A stretch of 64,000 bases of DNA from Pseudarthrobacter oxydans (GTDB lineage: Bacteria; Actinomycetota; Actinomycetes; Actinomycetales; Micrococcaceae): the NCBI RefSeq assembly GCF_030812335.1, contig NZ_JAUSSN010000011.1, positions 1 to 64,000 on the forward strand. Direction: 5' to 3'. Within the stretch, counting starts at the first letter, position 1; every line of letters starts with the position of its first letter. The notes beneath the pieces are model-generated. The model was not told the DNA's origin and made no database searches. It worked only from the letters and a program-made list of their open reading frames with translations. A program made the position numbers and the translations under genes. This document shows positions 8,181 to 17,866 of this stretch, piece after piece.

Positions 8181-8933
8181 ATGTCTCTTGGAATAGTTTT
8201 CCTGTCCGAAGTATTCGGTACCGCAATGCTGACCCTGCTGGGCTGCGGCGTTGTGGCAAACGTTGCACTCAAAGGCACCAAGGGCAACAACGGCGGGTTC
8301 CTGATGGTCACCTGGGGATGGGGCATCGCCGTCTTCTCCGGCGTTTACGTTGCCGCCATGTCCGGGGCCCACCTGAATCCCGCCGTGACCTTCGGCCTGC
8401 TGCTCAACCGCAAGACGGAATACGCACCGGGTGTCCCGGTCGACGTCGCCTCCACCCTCACCTACTTCGGCGGTGAACTGCTCGGTGCCTTCCTCGGCGC
8501 CGTGGTCATGTGGCTGGCCTACAAGCAGCACTTCGACGCTTCTGATACGGAGCCCGCCAGCCAGCTGGCCGTGTTCTCGACCGGTCCGGCCATCCGCTCC
8601 GTCCCGTGGAACCTGATCACGGAGATCGTCGGCACCTTCGTCCTCGTCTTCGTCATCCTGACCTTCGGCGGGACGCCTTCGGGGCTTGGCCCGCTCGCCG
8701 TGGCCCTGCTCGTTGTCGGTATCGGCGTCTCCCTCGGTGGCCCCACCGGCTACGCCATCAACCCGGCCCGTGACCTTGGCCCCCGCATCGCCCATGCCCT
8801 GCTGCCCATGAAGGGCAAGGGATCCTCGGACTGGAGCTACTCCTGGATCCCCGTTGTCGGACCCCTGGTCGGAGGAGGCCTCGCCGGTCTCGTCGCAGCA
8901 GTCGTCCCGATCATCGCCACCGCAGCCGCCTAA
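8181..8933 (+). CDS. glpF: Glycerol uptake facilitator (aquaglyceroporin, MIP family)
   Basis: A 250-residue integral membrane channel for passive glycerol entry. Both pore NPA motifs are present: AHLNPAVTFG near residue 65 and INPARDLGPR near 200. Asp after the second NPAR is typical of glycerol-permeable members as opposed to pure water channels. About six transmembrane helices are visible. AGAGGAG lies just upstream of ATG 8181. It stands between glpD and glpK and supplies substrate for the kinase. Confidence 0.95.
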   Translation: MSLGIVFLSEVFGTAMLTLLGCGVVANVALKGTKGNNGGFLMVTWGWGIAVFSGVYVAAMSGAHLNPAVTFGLLLNRKTEYAPGVPVDVASTLTYFGGELLGAFLGAVVMWLAYKQHFDASDTEPASQLAVFSTGPAIRSVPWNLITEIVGTFVLVFVILTFGGTPSGLGPLAVALLVVGIGVSLGGPTGYAINPARDLGPRIAHALLPMKGKGSSDWSYSWIPVVGPLVGGGLAGLVAAVVPIIATAAA

Positions 8934-8984
8934 CCCACCCGCTACGCACTCATTCAACTGCCAGCCCAAGACAAGGACGTCAAC

Positions 8985-10499
8985 ATGAACCAGTACGTAA
9001 TCGCCATCGACCAGGGCACCACCAGCACCCGCGCCATCGTGTTCGACCACAGCGGCAACATCGTCTCCTCGGGGCAGATGGAGCACGAACAGATCTTCCC
9101 GCAGGCAGGCTGGGTGGAGCACGACCCCGCCGAGATCTGGAACAACACCCGTGAGGTCATCGCCTCCGCGTTGTCCAAGGCAAACCTGACCCGCCACGAT
9201 ATCGCCGCCGTCGGCATCACCAACCAGCGTGAAACCGCGGTCGTCTGGGACAAGACCACCGGCAAGGCCATCTACAACGCGATCGTCTGGCAGGACACCC
9301 GCACGCAGCCGATCGTGGACGAGCTGGCCAAGGACGGCGGACCGGAGCGGTTCAAGCAGAAGGTCGGCCTGCCGCTGGCGACCTACTTCTCCGGCACGAA
9401 GATCAAGTGGATCCTGGACAATGTCGAGGGTGCCCGCGCCAAGGCCGAGGCCGGGGACCTGGTCTTCGGCAACACCGACTGCTGGGTGCTCTGGAACCTC
9501 ACCGGCGGGATCGACGGCGGCGTCCACGTCACGGACGTCACCAACGCCTCCAGGACCATGTTCATGGACCTGGAGACGCTCTCCTGGGACCAGGAGATCC
9601 TGGACGTCTTCGGCGTTCCGGCCTCCATGATGCCCGCCATCAAGTCCTCCTCCGAGGTCTACGGCACGGTGCACACGTCCCAGCTGCTGCGCGAGGTCCC
9701 GGTCGCCGGCATCCTGGGCGACCAGCAGGCCGCGACGTTCGGCCAGGCCGCCTTCGACGCCGGTGAAGCCAAGAACACCTACGGCACCGGCTGCTTCCTC
9801 ATCTTCAACACCGGTGAGGAAATCGTCCACTCCAAGAACGGGCTGCTGACCACGGTCGGCTACAAGCTCGGCGACGCCGCACCGCACTACGCGCTGGAAG
9901 GTTCCATCGCCGTCACCGGTTCGCTGGTGCAGTGGCTGCGTGACAACCTCGGCATGCTCAGCAGCGCCCCGGAGATCGAGACCCTGGCGGCCTCGGTCGA
10001 GGACAACGGCGGCGTGTACATCGTGCCGGCGTTCTCCGGCCTGTTCGCCCCGTACTGGCGGTCCGACGCCCGCGGCGCGATTGTCGGGCTGACCCGCTTT
10101 GTGAACAAGAACCACATTGCCCGGGCGGCGCTGGAGGCCACCGCCTTCCAGACACGGGAGGTGCTCGACGCCGTCAACGCGGACTCGGGGGTGCCGCTGA
10201 CGGAGCTGAAGGTCGACGGCGGTATGGTCGCCAACGATGCGCTGATGCAGTTCCAGGCGGATATCCTCGGCGTACCGGTGATCCGGCCCAAGGTCGTGGA
10301 GACCACGGCGCTGGGCGCCGCCTACGCCGCCGGTCTGGCCGTCGGCTTCTGGAAGGACCTCGGCGAATGTTCGGCCAACTGGTCCGAGGACAAGCGCTGG
10401 GATCCGAAGATGGAACAGTCCGAGCGCGAGCGCCAGATGCGTCTCTGGAAGAAGGCCGTCACCAAGTCCATGGACTGGGTCGACGACGACGTCAAGTAG
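8985..10499 (+). CDS. glpK: Glycerol kinase
   Basis: A 504-residue FGGY-family kinase that phosphorylates glycerol to sn-glycerol 3-phosphate with ATP, trapping it in the cytoplasm for GlpD. The N-terminal phosphate-binding [13 protein letters not shown], the central [14 protein letters not shown] and the C-terminal [15 protein letters not shown] are all intact. Length is standard. It is the last gene of the glp operon and is followed by a strong hairpin at 10508-10557. Confidence 0.97.
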   Translation: MNQYVIAIDQGTTSTRAIVFDHSGNIVSSGQMEHEQIFPQAGWVEHDPAEIWNNTREVIASALSKANLTRHDIAAVGITNQRETAVVWDKTTGKAIYNAIVWQDTRTQPIVDELAKDGGPERFKQKVGLPLATYFSGTKIKWILDNVEGARAKAEAGDLVFGNTDCWVLWNLTGGIDGGVHVTDVTNASRTMFMDLETLSWDQEILDVFGVPASMMPAIKSSSEVYGTVHTSQLLREVPVAGILGDQQAATFGQAAFDAGEAKNTYGTGCFLIFNTGEEIVHSKNGLLTTVGYKLGDAAPHYALEGSIAVTGSLVQWLRDNLGMLSSAPEIETLAASVEDNGGVYIVPAFSGLFAPYWRSDARGAIVGLTRFVNKNHIARAALEATAFQTREVLDAVNADSGVPLTELKVDGGMVANDALMQFQADILGVPVIRPKVVETTALGAAYAAGLAVGFWKDLGECSANWSEDKRWDPKMEQSERERQMRLWKKAVTKSMDWVDDDVK

Positions 10500-10507
10500 C
10501 CTTCCGG

Positions 10508-10557
10508 CACAGAGGAGAGCTCCGGTCAGCAAATGCTGGCCGGAGCTCTCCTTTGTG
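10508..10557. terminator. Bidirectional terminator between glpK and the RND operon
   Basis: A 23-bp near-perfect stem with the 4-base loop AAAT. The core CCGGAGCTCTCC arm is perfect and the outer bases pair with G-T wobbles. It sits exactly between two convergent genes, 8 bp after glpK and 2 bp before the RND permease stop. Confidence 0.85.
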
Positions 10558-10559
10558 CT

Positions 10560-13500
10560 CTAGACCGCCGCGACCGGTTCGGGCTGGCGCGGCCCGCGCT
10601 GGCGGGCCGGTCCCTTCTTGGCAAAGCGCAGGTAGAGCGAGGGAACAATGAACAGGTTGACCAGCGTCGAGGTGACGAGCCCGCCCAGGATCACCACCGC
10701 CATCGGATGTTCAATCTCATGACCCGGAATGTTCCCCATGACCACCAGCGGCACGAGCGCCAGGGCGGTAGCGAGGGTTGTCATCAGGATCGGGGACAAC
10801 CGCTCGGCCGCTCCGCGCAGCACCAGGACCCGCCCAAAGGGCACTCCCTCGTACTTTTCCAGGTGCTGGCAGTGGTTGATGAGCAGAATTCCGTTGCGGG
10901 CTGCGATCCCCATCAGAGTCAGGAAGCCAACTAGCGACCCCAGCGAGAGAATACCGCCGCTCAAATGAGCCGCAATGATGCCGCCCACGAGTGCCGCCGG
11001 CAGCGTCAGGATCGTCAGGATCGCCAGCCGCCAGCTGCGGAATGCGGCCTGGAGCAGCAGGAAGACAACGATCACAGCGCCGACCGCGTAAAGCAGCAAG
11101 CGCTGCGAGGCGGCCTGGCGCTCTGCGTATTCGCCGAGGACAACGGCTTCGTAACCGACCGGGAACTCAACTGACTTCATTTCCGACTCGAGCTTCTGGA
11201 CTACCCTGGCCAGGTCGCCTTCCTTGACGTTGGCGCTGACATCGATCCGCCGGGATCCCTCTGAACGCTCGATCACGTTCGGTGTGGGCTTGACCGAAAT
11301 GGTGGCCACATCGGCCAGCCGGATCTTCTGGCCGCCCGGCGTATCGAGCGGAAGGTTCTCAATACTGGTGACGCTTGTCCGGGTCTCCGGAGCGCTCCAC
11401 ACCTGAACGTCATAGGCCTTGCCGTCCCGGTAGATGTCACCGACTTCTTCGCCTGCCACCAGGGTCGCCGCGGCCCGGCGCACGTCTCCGGGCTTAAGTC
11501 CGTAGCGGTTCGCCGCCTCCAGGTTCACTTCCACGTTGATTTGCGGAATGTTCGCCTGGAGAGCGACCTTCGCACCCACTGCGCCCTCGATGCCGCCCAG
11601 GATGGTCTTGAGCTTGTCAGCCTCCTTGCGCAGCGTATCGAGATCGTCACCGTACACCCGGATGACGACGGCGTAACCGGTGCCGGTCAGGACCTCGCGG
11701 ATGCGCTCCTTGAGGTACGTCTGAACGTCCCGGACGATGCCGGGGTAGCCGTCAACAACTTCCTGGACTGCCGCGAGGGTTTCGTCATACGGGACGGCGG
11801 GGTCGACGCTGATCCAGTTCTCACCAAAGTAAACGCCCACCACTTCGTCGGCGTTAAAGGCCTGTCCCGTGTGCGCCCCGCAGTTGTTCACCCCCGGAAT
11901 GGTCATGAGTTCCTTGCAGGCCAGCTGGCTGACCCGGACTTCCTCCGAGTTGGAGGTGCCGGGCTGGGTAAGCCAGTGCATCAGGAAATCGCGTTCCTTG
12001 AAGGACGGCAGCAACGACTGGCCCAACAGCGGGGCCGCCACGATGCCAATGACGCCAAGCGCGCCCAGGGCAAGGTAGCCCGGAACAGGCCGCAGGACGA
12101 GGGGCCGAAGCGCGTTGGCGTACCAGCGCTTGAGCACCCTCACGACCGGCGGGTCGCGATCCTCCAGTTTGGCGTTGCGCAGGAAGATGTACGCCATTGC
12201 CGGTGTCACGGTCAGAGCCACCAGCATGGAGGCCATGACCGCGAGGGTATACGAGGTGGCCAGCGGCCTGAAGAACGCCCCCGTCAGCCCGTCCAGGAAG
12301 AAGATTGGCACTGTGGCCGCCACGATAATCAAGGTGGCGTAAACGATCGGTCCACGGACCTCGAGCGAGGCATTGACCACCACCCTGGCGGTGCTTTCGG
12401 TACCGCCGCTGGCCCGGTGCTGGCGGAGCCGCCGGACGATGTTTTCGACGTCGATGATGGCGTCGTCCACCACCACCCCGACGGCAATCACCAAGCCCGC
12501 CAGCACCATGGTATTTATCGTGCCCCCGGTCCAGTACAACACCAAGGCCGCGGCCATCAGGGACAGTGGGATCGCCGTCACACTGACCAGTGCGGTCCGC
12601 CACTGGAAGAGAAACAGGCTCAGGACCAGGATCACCAGAAGGGTTCCAAGCAAGAGCGCAACGCCAAGATTGCCCAGGGATTCTTCAATGAAGGTCGCAG
12701 GCCGGAAGATCGCGGTGTCCACGGTGATCCCGGTGAGGCCGGGTTCGAGTTGCTTCATCGCGTCCTCGACGCCGCGCGTGACTTCCAGAGTGTTGCCCCA
12801 TGGGAGCTTCTCGACGATCAGCATCAGGCCCGGACCGCCGTTGATGACCGCGTCGCCGATCAGCTGCTGGTGGTCTTCCACGACATTCGCAACGTCAGAG
12901 AGCCGGAGCGGCGTCTGGCCCTCCCGGTCTTCGACCGCGACCTTCGCCAGTTCCTCAGGGGACGTGATGGGCTGGACGTGCCGGATGCCCAGGGCCTGGC
13001 TGGGAGTATCGAGGGCTCCGCCGGTGCCGATGAGCGCCCCAGGGGAGTACTGCAGCAGCCCCGCGTCGAGCGCGTCACCGGTGGAGGTCATCACCGTTTC
13101 CAGCGAAACGTTGTGGGCCGCCAGCTTGTTGGGATCAACCTGGACCTGAAGCATTTGGAGGCGTTCGCCCCAGATCGCCACGTTGGCCACTCCGGGAACG
13201 CGGAGCAGATGGGCCCTGACGTTCCAGTAGGAGATCATGGACATTTCGATCAGGGACCGCGTGTCCGAGGACAGCCCGATCTTCATGACCCGGCTGGTCG
13301 AGGAAAGTGGCTGCAGCATCAGCGGCGGCGCGGCCCAGGTGGGGAGGGTCGGTATGACGGTTGCCATCCGCTCTGACACGAGTTGCCTGGCGGTTAGCAG
13401 ATCCGTGCCGCTCTTGAATTCCATCACGATTGAGGACAGCTGCGGGACCGACTTCGACCTCATGTGGTCAAGGCCCACGATGCCGTTGAAGGCCTCCTCC

Positions 13501-13703
13501 AGCGGAACAGAAACCAGTTCCTCGACCTCTGCTGCGGTGAGTCCCAGGCAGGCAGTCTGGACTTCGACTTTAGGCGGGGCGAACTCGGGGAAAACGTCCA
13601 CCGAGGCACCGCTGAGTTGCCCGCCGCCGACAACCATCATCGCCGCGGCGAGGGCAATGATGATCGACCTGAACCTGAGGCTGGCTGCGACTATCCGGCG
13701 CAT
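10560..13703 (-). CDS. RND efflux permease, heavy-metal-efflux-like (second in operon)
   Basis: A 1047-residue proton-driven inner-membrane pump with the RND layout of TM1, a large extracytoplasmic loop, TM2-7, a second loop and TM8-12. The TM4 proton-relay segment VVVDDAIIDVENI is intact. The C-terminal GHEIEHPMAVVILGGL resembles CzcA/CusA-type heavy-metal pumps. The periplasmic text includes FPEFAPPKVEVQT, close to the DVFPEF-type start of that family. It begins one base after the lipoprotein stop (TGACATG), so it is translationally coupled. Substrate ion is not decided by sequence. It is odd in a monoderm because there is no outer membrane or outer-membrane factor for a tripartite pump. 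Confidence 0.85.
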   Translation of the reverse strand: MRRIVAASLRFRSIIIALAAAMMVVGGGQLSGASVDVFPEFAPPKVEVQTACLGLTAAEVEELVSVPLEEAFNGIVGLDHMRSKSVPQLSSIVMEFKSGTDLLTARQLVSERMATVIPTLPTWAAPPLMLQPLSSTSRVMKIGLSSDTRSLIEMSMISYWNVRAHLLRVPGVANVAIWGERLQMLQVQVDPNKLAAHNVSLETVMTSTGDALDAGLLQYSPGALIGTGGALDTPSQALGIRHVQPITSPEELAKVAVEDREGQTPLRLSDVANVVEDHQQLIGDAVINGGPGLMLIVEKLPWGNTLEVTRGVEDAMKQLEPGLTGITVDTAIFRPATFIEESLGNLGVALLLGTLLVILVLSLFLFQWRTALVSVTAIPLSLMAAALVLYWTGGTINTMVLAGLVIAVGVVVDDAIIDVENIVRRLRQHRASGGTESTARVVVNASLEVRGPIVYATLIIVAATVPIFFLDGLTGAFFRPLATSYTLAVMASMLVALTVTPAMAYIFLRNAKLEDRDPPVVRVLKRWYANALRPLVLRPVPGYLALGALGVIGIVAAPLLGQSLLPSFKERDFLMHWLTQPGTSNSEEVRVSQLACKELMTIPGVNNCGAHTGQAFNADEVVGVYFGENWISVDPAVPYDETLAAVQEVVDGYPGIVRDVQTYLKERIREVLTGTGYAVVIRVYGDDLDTLRKEADKLKTILGGIEGAVGAKVALQANIPQINVEVNLEAANRYGLKPGDVRRAAATLVAGEEVGDIYRDGKAYDVQVWSAPETRTSVTSIENLPLDTPGGQKIRLADVATISVKPTPNVIERSEGSRRIDVSANVKEGDLARVVQKLESEMKSVEFPVGYEAVVLGEYAERQAASQRLLLYAVGAVIVVFLLLQAAFRSWRLAILTILTLPAALVGGIIAAHLSGGILSLGSLVGFLTLMGIAARNGILLINHCQHLEKYEGVPFGRVLVLRGAAERLSPILMTTLATALALVPLVVMGNIPGHEIEHPMAVVILGGLVTSTLVNLFIVPSLYLRFAKKGPARQRGPRQPEPVAAV

Positions 13704-13704
13704 G

Positions 13705-14157
13705 TCATTTGCCGGTGTTGAACTCGGCGCCGAACAGCTCAGCCGCGCCTACTGTGACCACCTGGGTTCCCGCCGGAGGTCCGGCGGTGGCCGTGACCAC
13801 GCCGGCCTCCACCCTGCTCACGGCGAGCTCCTGGCGTTCGTAGACCCTCGGCGCCGGGTTGGTGTAAACCCATGTCTTGCCGTTGGCGTCGTACATCAGC
13901 GCCCCGTAGGGCAGCTTGATCTCTGTTCCCGAGCCAGCCGTAACCGGCTCGGTTTTCAGTTCCAGCCGATCAATGCCCCGCTGGGTCAGCGTGAGCTTAG
14001 CGATGCCGGTGTCAGCGTTCTTTTCCACCTTGGCAGGGGCTTCACCGGCGGCCGGCGGTGCGACGGCGGGCGTAGCGCAGCCCGGCAGGGAGAATGCGAG
14101 GGCTGCACAGACGACGGCTGCCAAAGATATGCGCCGTGGGGATTTTAGGCTGGTCAT
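13705..14157 (-). CDS. Short adaptor-like lipoprotein of the RND operon
   Basis: A 150-residue lipoprotein. The signal peptide has a lipobox LPGC around residue 28, then a Pro/Ala linker. The C-terminal part, GKTWVYTNPAPRVYERQELAV to GAAELFG, resembles the last (membrane-proximal) domain of HlyD/CusB membrane-fusion proteins. The coiled-coil hairpin and most of the lipoyl and barrel parts are missing; normal adaptors have 350-450 residues. Start ATG 14157 overlaps the upstream permease stop by 4 bp. It is probably tethered to the outer face of the membrane next to the pump. A true adaptor role is inferred from context. Confidence 0.7.
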   Translation of the reverse strand: MTSLKSPRRISLAAVVCAALAFSLPGCATPAVAPPAAGEAPAKVEKNADTGIAKLTLTQRGIDRLELKTEPVTAGSGTEIKLPYGALMYDANGKTWVYTNPAPRVYERQELAVSRVEAGVVTATAGPPAGTQVVTVGAAELFGAEFNTGK

Positions 14158-17100
14158 TTTGCTTCCACCTTTTCCTGCATGACGGGCTGAACGGGGACTT
14201 CCGCTTCGTAAACTTCCGACCACTCTTCCGGGGCGGTCCGCGGACCGAACCAGACGGCCAGGAGGGGGAACACCAGCAGCGCCACCAGCGTCGCGGTGAT
14301 GAGGCCGCCAACCACGATCAGCAGCATCGGGGCGACCAGGGCCTCGCCGACGCTGCCGCCAAGCAGAGCCGGCGGTATCATGACCGCGACGGTGATCAGG
14401 GCTGCTTTGAGGACTGGCGCCACCCGCTCACGGGCCGCGGTCAGCACCTGTTCCGTACGGGGCGTTTGTGGCGCCGCCCGCCACAACTCGTCTGCCCGGG
14501 CTGAGAGCAGCACCGCGTTACGGGCCGTGACGGCCAGCACCGCAGCAACGGCAGTGAGTGAAAGCCAGGAGATCGACGCCGCACCCAGCCACGCGGCGAG
14601 GAACGAACCTGACATGGCCGCCGGCAGGGCAAGGAAGACAGCGAGCGCAAGCTTCCAGCTCCGCACCGCGGTCTGGAGCAAAAGCAGGATTCCCACCAGG
14701 GCTGCTGCTCCGAGCCACAGCACGAGAGCGTCAGCTGCGCGAAGTTCGCTGTATTTTGCGGGGATTTCGGCGTGGTACTCAAGCGGGAACTGAACCTGCT
14801 TTATGGCCGCTTCGATATCGCGGTGGACGTCGGCCAGGGGCCGTTCGGTGATGTCGGCCACGATGTCGATCCGCCTGGAGGTGGCGTCGTGCTGGATGAC
14901 CACTTCGTTGGGAACCATCCGGACCGCGGCGATCTCGCCCAGCTGGACGTGTCCGCCGTCGGGGGTGTCCAGGAGCAGTTCTCGGATGCTGGTGAGATCA
15001 TCCCGGACGTTCACCGCACCACGGACCACGACTTCGAACACTTTCTGTTGCTCGAACAAGTTGCCCACGATGACACCCTGCATCAGGGTCGCGGCGGCCC
15101 GGCGGGCGTCACCGGGCTTAATGCCCACGCGCTGGGCTGCCTCGAGATTGACTTCGACTTCCACGATCGGGTTCATCGCCGCCGCGTTGATCGTCGGGTT
15201 CTGCACGCCGTCGATCTTTTGCAGCGCCTTCCGGACGTCTTCGGCCTTTTCGCGCAGGACCGGCATATCGGTTCCATAGACGCGCACCGCGAAGCGCGGC
15301 TCCATGCTGTTGCGCATGTCGCCGACTTCCTGCTGTGAGTAGTTCGTGACGTTGTTGGAGATACCGGGGTAACCCTGGACCACGTCCCGTACCGCTTGCT
15401 CAGTTTCGCTGAAATCGGCGTCTGCAGCTATGGACACCCAGAGCTCGGCGGAATTGTTTCCGACCACCTGGTCCGAGGTGATGGCACGGCCGATATGGCC
15501 ACCCACCCCGCTCACGCCCGGCAGTGCCCGCAGTTCCTCCGAGGCTTTCGAAGCGACCCGGCGGACTTCGTCGGTGGACGTACCGGCCATGGTGTCCCAT
15601 TGCACCAGCAGCGTCCGGTCCGGAAGCGTCGGGACGACGGGCCGGTTGGCCACCAGCTGGGATCCGGCGGCGAGGCCCAGGGCACCGATGACGGCAACGG
15701 CCACCAGGCTGAGGGTGCGGCGTGAACGGGCACCATCGAGGACCTGGTTGTAGCGGGCCCGGGCGCGACGGGTTGCCGCATCCTCGGCCCGGCGTACGGG
15801 TTCCCGGGGCAGCAGCATCTGTGCCAGGACCGGCGTCACGGAGAGGCCGACCAGGAGCCCCGCTGCGAGGGCAAGCGCCAGCGACCAGAAGAGCGGATGG
15901 AAGAAGGAGCCGCCGACACCGGGTACAAACAGCGTCGGGATGAGGGCAACGACCATGATGAGTGAGGCGTGGAAGAGTGGAGTGCGGACGCCCCGGGCCA
16001 CGTCCGTGATGCGGGACCTCAGGGTTGCCTCCGTTTCAGTTGCCACCGTGGTCAGGGGTCGGCGGCGCTGTGCCTGGAGGTCCTCCACAACGTCACCGAC
16101 GATCACGGAAACGCCGAGCAGAATGCCCACGAGCACCGTGATGTTCAGCATCGCGTTTTGGGAGTACAGCACCACGGCCGCCGTCATGACCGTCACTGTG
16201 AGGGCTATCAGCGCGATCACAGCGACGCGCCAGGAGCGGAAGAGCAGCCAGAATAGCGCCACCGCAATCAGAAGGCTGAGCAGCAGCGCCGCACCAAGAC
16301 CGTCCACGGTGTCCTGAACGGCAGTGGCGGGACGGAACACGCTGGTGTCGACGGTGATGCCGGTGAGCCCGGGACCCATGTCCTGCAGGGCTGCCTCGAC
16401 ATCGCGGGTCACATCCACCGCGCTGGTTCCCGGGAATTTTTCAACCACCAGCATCAGGCCTGCATCCTGGCCAACGACTGCGTCGCCGATCAGCGGCTGA
16501 TGGTCTTCCTTGACGTTTGCAATGTCGCCCAGCACCATCGGCTGGGGCGCGTCCTCCACGCTGACCTTGGCCAGATCCGCCGGGGTGCGGATGGGAAGGA
16601 CGTGCTGGATGCCCAATCGCTGGCTGGGGGACTCCACGAAACCGCCGGTGCCCGGAGTGGACGCCTCAAGGAAGCTCAAGGGGGAGACCCAGACCGCATT
16701 GCCGGCGGTCTTGATGATCTGTTCCAGGGTGATGCCCCGGTCGCGCAACTGGGTGGGAGTGACCTCCACCTGAAGCTGCTGTTCACGCTGGCCCCAAATG
16801 GACACGTTCGCTACCCCCGGAATGCCGACCAGGCGCGGTTTGATCTTCCAGCGAGCCAGGACGGACATTTCAATACCGGAGAGTTGCGTGGAATTCAACC
16901 GGACCATCAGCACGCGGCTGGTTGAGGACGTCGGCTGCATGATCAGCGGCGGGGACGAGACGTTCGGCAGGGCGTGGGCTTGGGTCATCCGTTCCGCCAC
17001 CAGCTGCCGGGCGCGGAGCAGGTCGGTGCCCGGCTCAAAGACCAGTTCAATCGATGAAAGCCCCGGTACGGATTTGGACCGGATCTCATCCAGCCAGGCC

Positions 17101-17330
17101 ACCCCGTTGAGGAGGTCGGCCTCCATCGGGGAAGTGATGAGCTGTTCCACCTCAACAGCGGACAGGCCCAGGGCTTCGGTCTGAATCTCAACATGCGCCG
17201 GTGCGAACTCCGGCAGGGTATCCACAGCGATGCGGGGAACGTTCACGACCCCGAAGGCAACGAGTCCGCCGGCGAGGGCCAGAACAAGGATACGGAAGTG
17301 CAAACTGAAGCGGGTTATCCAGCCGAACAT
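14154..17330 (-). CDS. RND efflux permease with degenerate TM4 (first in operon)
   Basis: A 1058-residue paralogue of the downstream permease with the same RND layout and a related N-terminus (LPEFAPAHVEIQTEALGLS). The TM4 segment reads VSVIVGDVVEDLQA where the partner has VVVDDAIIDVEN: the first Asp of the DD pair is Gly and the Glu-Asn is Gln-Ala. The C-terminal region also lacks the partner's GHEIEHP motif. It may be a non-equivalent partner in a mixed trimer, or an altered pump. ATG 17330 follows the stop of a 29-codon frame by two bases, which suggests coupling. A start at 17354 is also possible. Confidence 0.8.
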   Translation of the reverse strand: MFGWITRFSLHFRILVLALAGGLVAFGVVNVPRIAVDTLPEFAPAHVEIQTEALGLSAVEVEQLITSPMEADLLNGVAWLDEIRSKSVPGLSSIELVFEPGTDLLRARQLVAERMTQAHALPNVSSPPLIMQPTSSTSRVLMVRLNSTQLSGIEMSVLARWKIKPRLVGIPGVANVSIWGQREQQLQVEVTPTQLRDRGITLEQIIKTAGNAVWVSPLSFLEASTPGTGGFVESPSQRLGIQHVLPIRTPADLAKVSVEDAPQPMVLGDIANVKEDHQPLIGDAVVGQDAGLMLVVEKFPGTSAVDVTRDVEAALQDMGPGLTGITVDTSVFRPATAVQDTVDGLGAALLLSLLIAVALFWLLFRSWRVAVIALIALTVTVMTAAVVLYSQNAMLNITVLVGILLGVSVIVGDVVEDLQAQRRRPLTTVATETEATLRSRITDVARGVRTPLFHASLIMVVALIPTLFVPGVGGSFFHPLFWSLALALAAGLLVGLSVTPVLAQMLLPREPVRRAEDAATRRARARYNQVLDGARSRRTLSLVAVAVIGALGLAAGSQLVANRPVVPTLPDRTLLVQWDTMAGTSTDEVRRVASKASEELRALPGVSGVGGHIGRAITSDQVVGNNSAELWVSIAADADFSETEQAVRDVVQGYPGISNNVTNYSQQEVGDMRNSMEPRFAVRVYGTDMPVLREKAEDVRKALQKIDGVQNPTINAAAMNPIVEVEVNLEAAQRVGIKPGDARRAAATLMQGVIVGNLFEQQKVFEVVVRGAVNVRDDLTSIRELLLDTPDGGHVQLGEIAAVRMVPNEVVIQHDATSRRIDIVADITERPLADVHRDIEAAIKQVQFPLEYHAEIPAKYSELRAADALVLWLGAAALVGILLLLQTAVRSWKLALAVFLALPAAMSGSFLAAWLGAASISWLSLTAVAAVLAVTARNAVLLSARADELWRAAPQTPRTEQVLTAARERVAPVLKAALITVAVMIPPALLGGSVGEALVAPMLLIVVGGLITATLVALLVFPLLAVWFGPRTAPEEWSEVYEAEVPVQPVMQEKVEAK

Positions 17331-17332
17331 GG

Positions 17333-17422
17333 CTAGGCCATTTTCTGGTGGCATCCGGCAGCGTCGATGCGCTCCGCCGGGAGAATTAATTTGTGCAGCA
17401 CTGAAACTCGGAAGGGATTCAT
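17333..17422 (-). CDS. Small protein or leader peptide coupled to the RND operon
   Basis: ATG 17422 is preceded by GAGGAG at a six-base spacing, the best ribosome site in this operon. The 29-residue frame starts MNPFRVSVLHKLIL and ends AGCHQKMA. Its TAG lies two bases before ATG 17330 of the permease. It could be a translational-coupling leader, or a small protein whose Cys-His-Met tail might bind metal. No family is recognised. Confidence 0.45.
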   Translation of the reverse strand: MNPFRVSVLHKLILPAERIDAAGCHQKMA

Positions 17423-17866
17423 GGCAGGCTCCTCAACCCGAAATAAAATGACAAATCCCCGAGGGATCTTGGGAGAATAGTGTGCCTGTTCGCGGTCTTT
17501 GGCAAGACCGCTGGATTACGGGTATCGACGGGCATTTGGAGGATTCGGAAGATCAAGGAACTGACATTTCAACGGGTGTTCAGGACTACGTGGAGCGCCC
17601 CATATCAACCTCTTGGACGGCCGAAGTACTACCTGCTGAGTTGTGCGAACTACTCGCGCGAAATCTTCCGCCACTCGCCATTCAGGTAAATGGACTAAAA
17701 GTAAGTACTGCTGTTCTTCAGGTCCGGTTTATAACAATTCGGGCGCATGCCGCGTCCGCCGATTTCTCTCCTGCGATCCGGGCTGTTCAGCGTCGCCCTG
17801 GCCACAGCGGGAACAGGGAGGGGCCAGGCTCCACCCGCCGGGCGGCCGAGGCGCTAAAGTAGTTCT
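17423..17866. other. 444-bp spacer between the RND operon and the leuS leader, no confident gene
   Basis: The only long rightward frame, from GTG 17482 to 17862 (126 codons), has GGGAG before it but matches nothing I recognise. Its second half becomes Arg/Gly-rich like ordinary GC-rich non-coding DNA. AT content is higher than in the neighbours. The spacer also holds the palindrome at 17455-17467 and TATAAC-like text near 17732. I treat it as regulatory spacer with at most a doubtful gene. Confidence 0.4.
17455..17467. promoter_or_regulatory. Small inverted repeat upstream of the RND operon
   Basis: ATCCC-cga-GGGAT is a perfect 5-3-5 palindrome, 33 bp upstream of the small frame that heads the RND operon. 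Its shape recalls C-run/G-run operators of CsoR-like metal sensors, but it is shorter than known ones, and no sensor gene is in the window. Confidence 0.3.

Noticed and set aside
8175..10532. Very long open frame on the minus strand (785 codons) opposite glpF and glpK
   Set aside because: It is antisense to two clear genes, rich in Gly/Asp/His/Arg, and matches no family; it results from high third-position GC in glpF and glpK.
11541..13376. Plus-strand frame of 611 codons opposite the second RND permease
   Set aside because: It is the antisense shadow of a well-supported permease with RND motifs.
17482..17862. 126-codon rightward frame upstream of the leuS leader
   Set aside because: A GGGAG site precedes it, but there is no recognisable domain and the second half looks like non-coding GC-rich DNA. 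Kept only as a doubtful note in the spacer entry.
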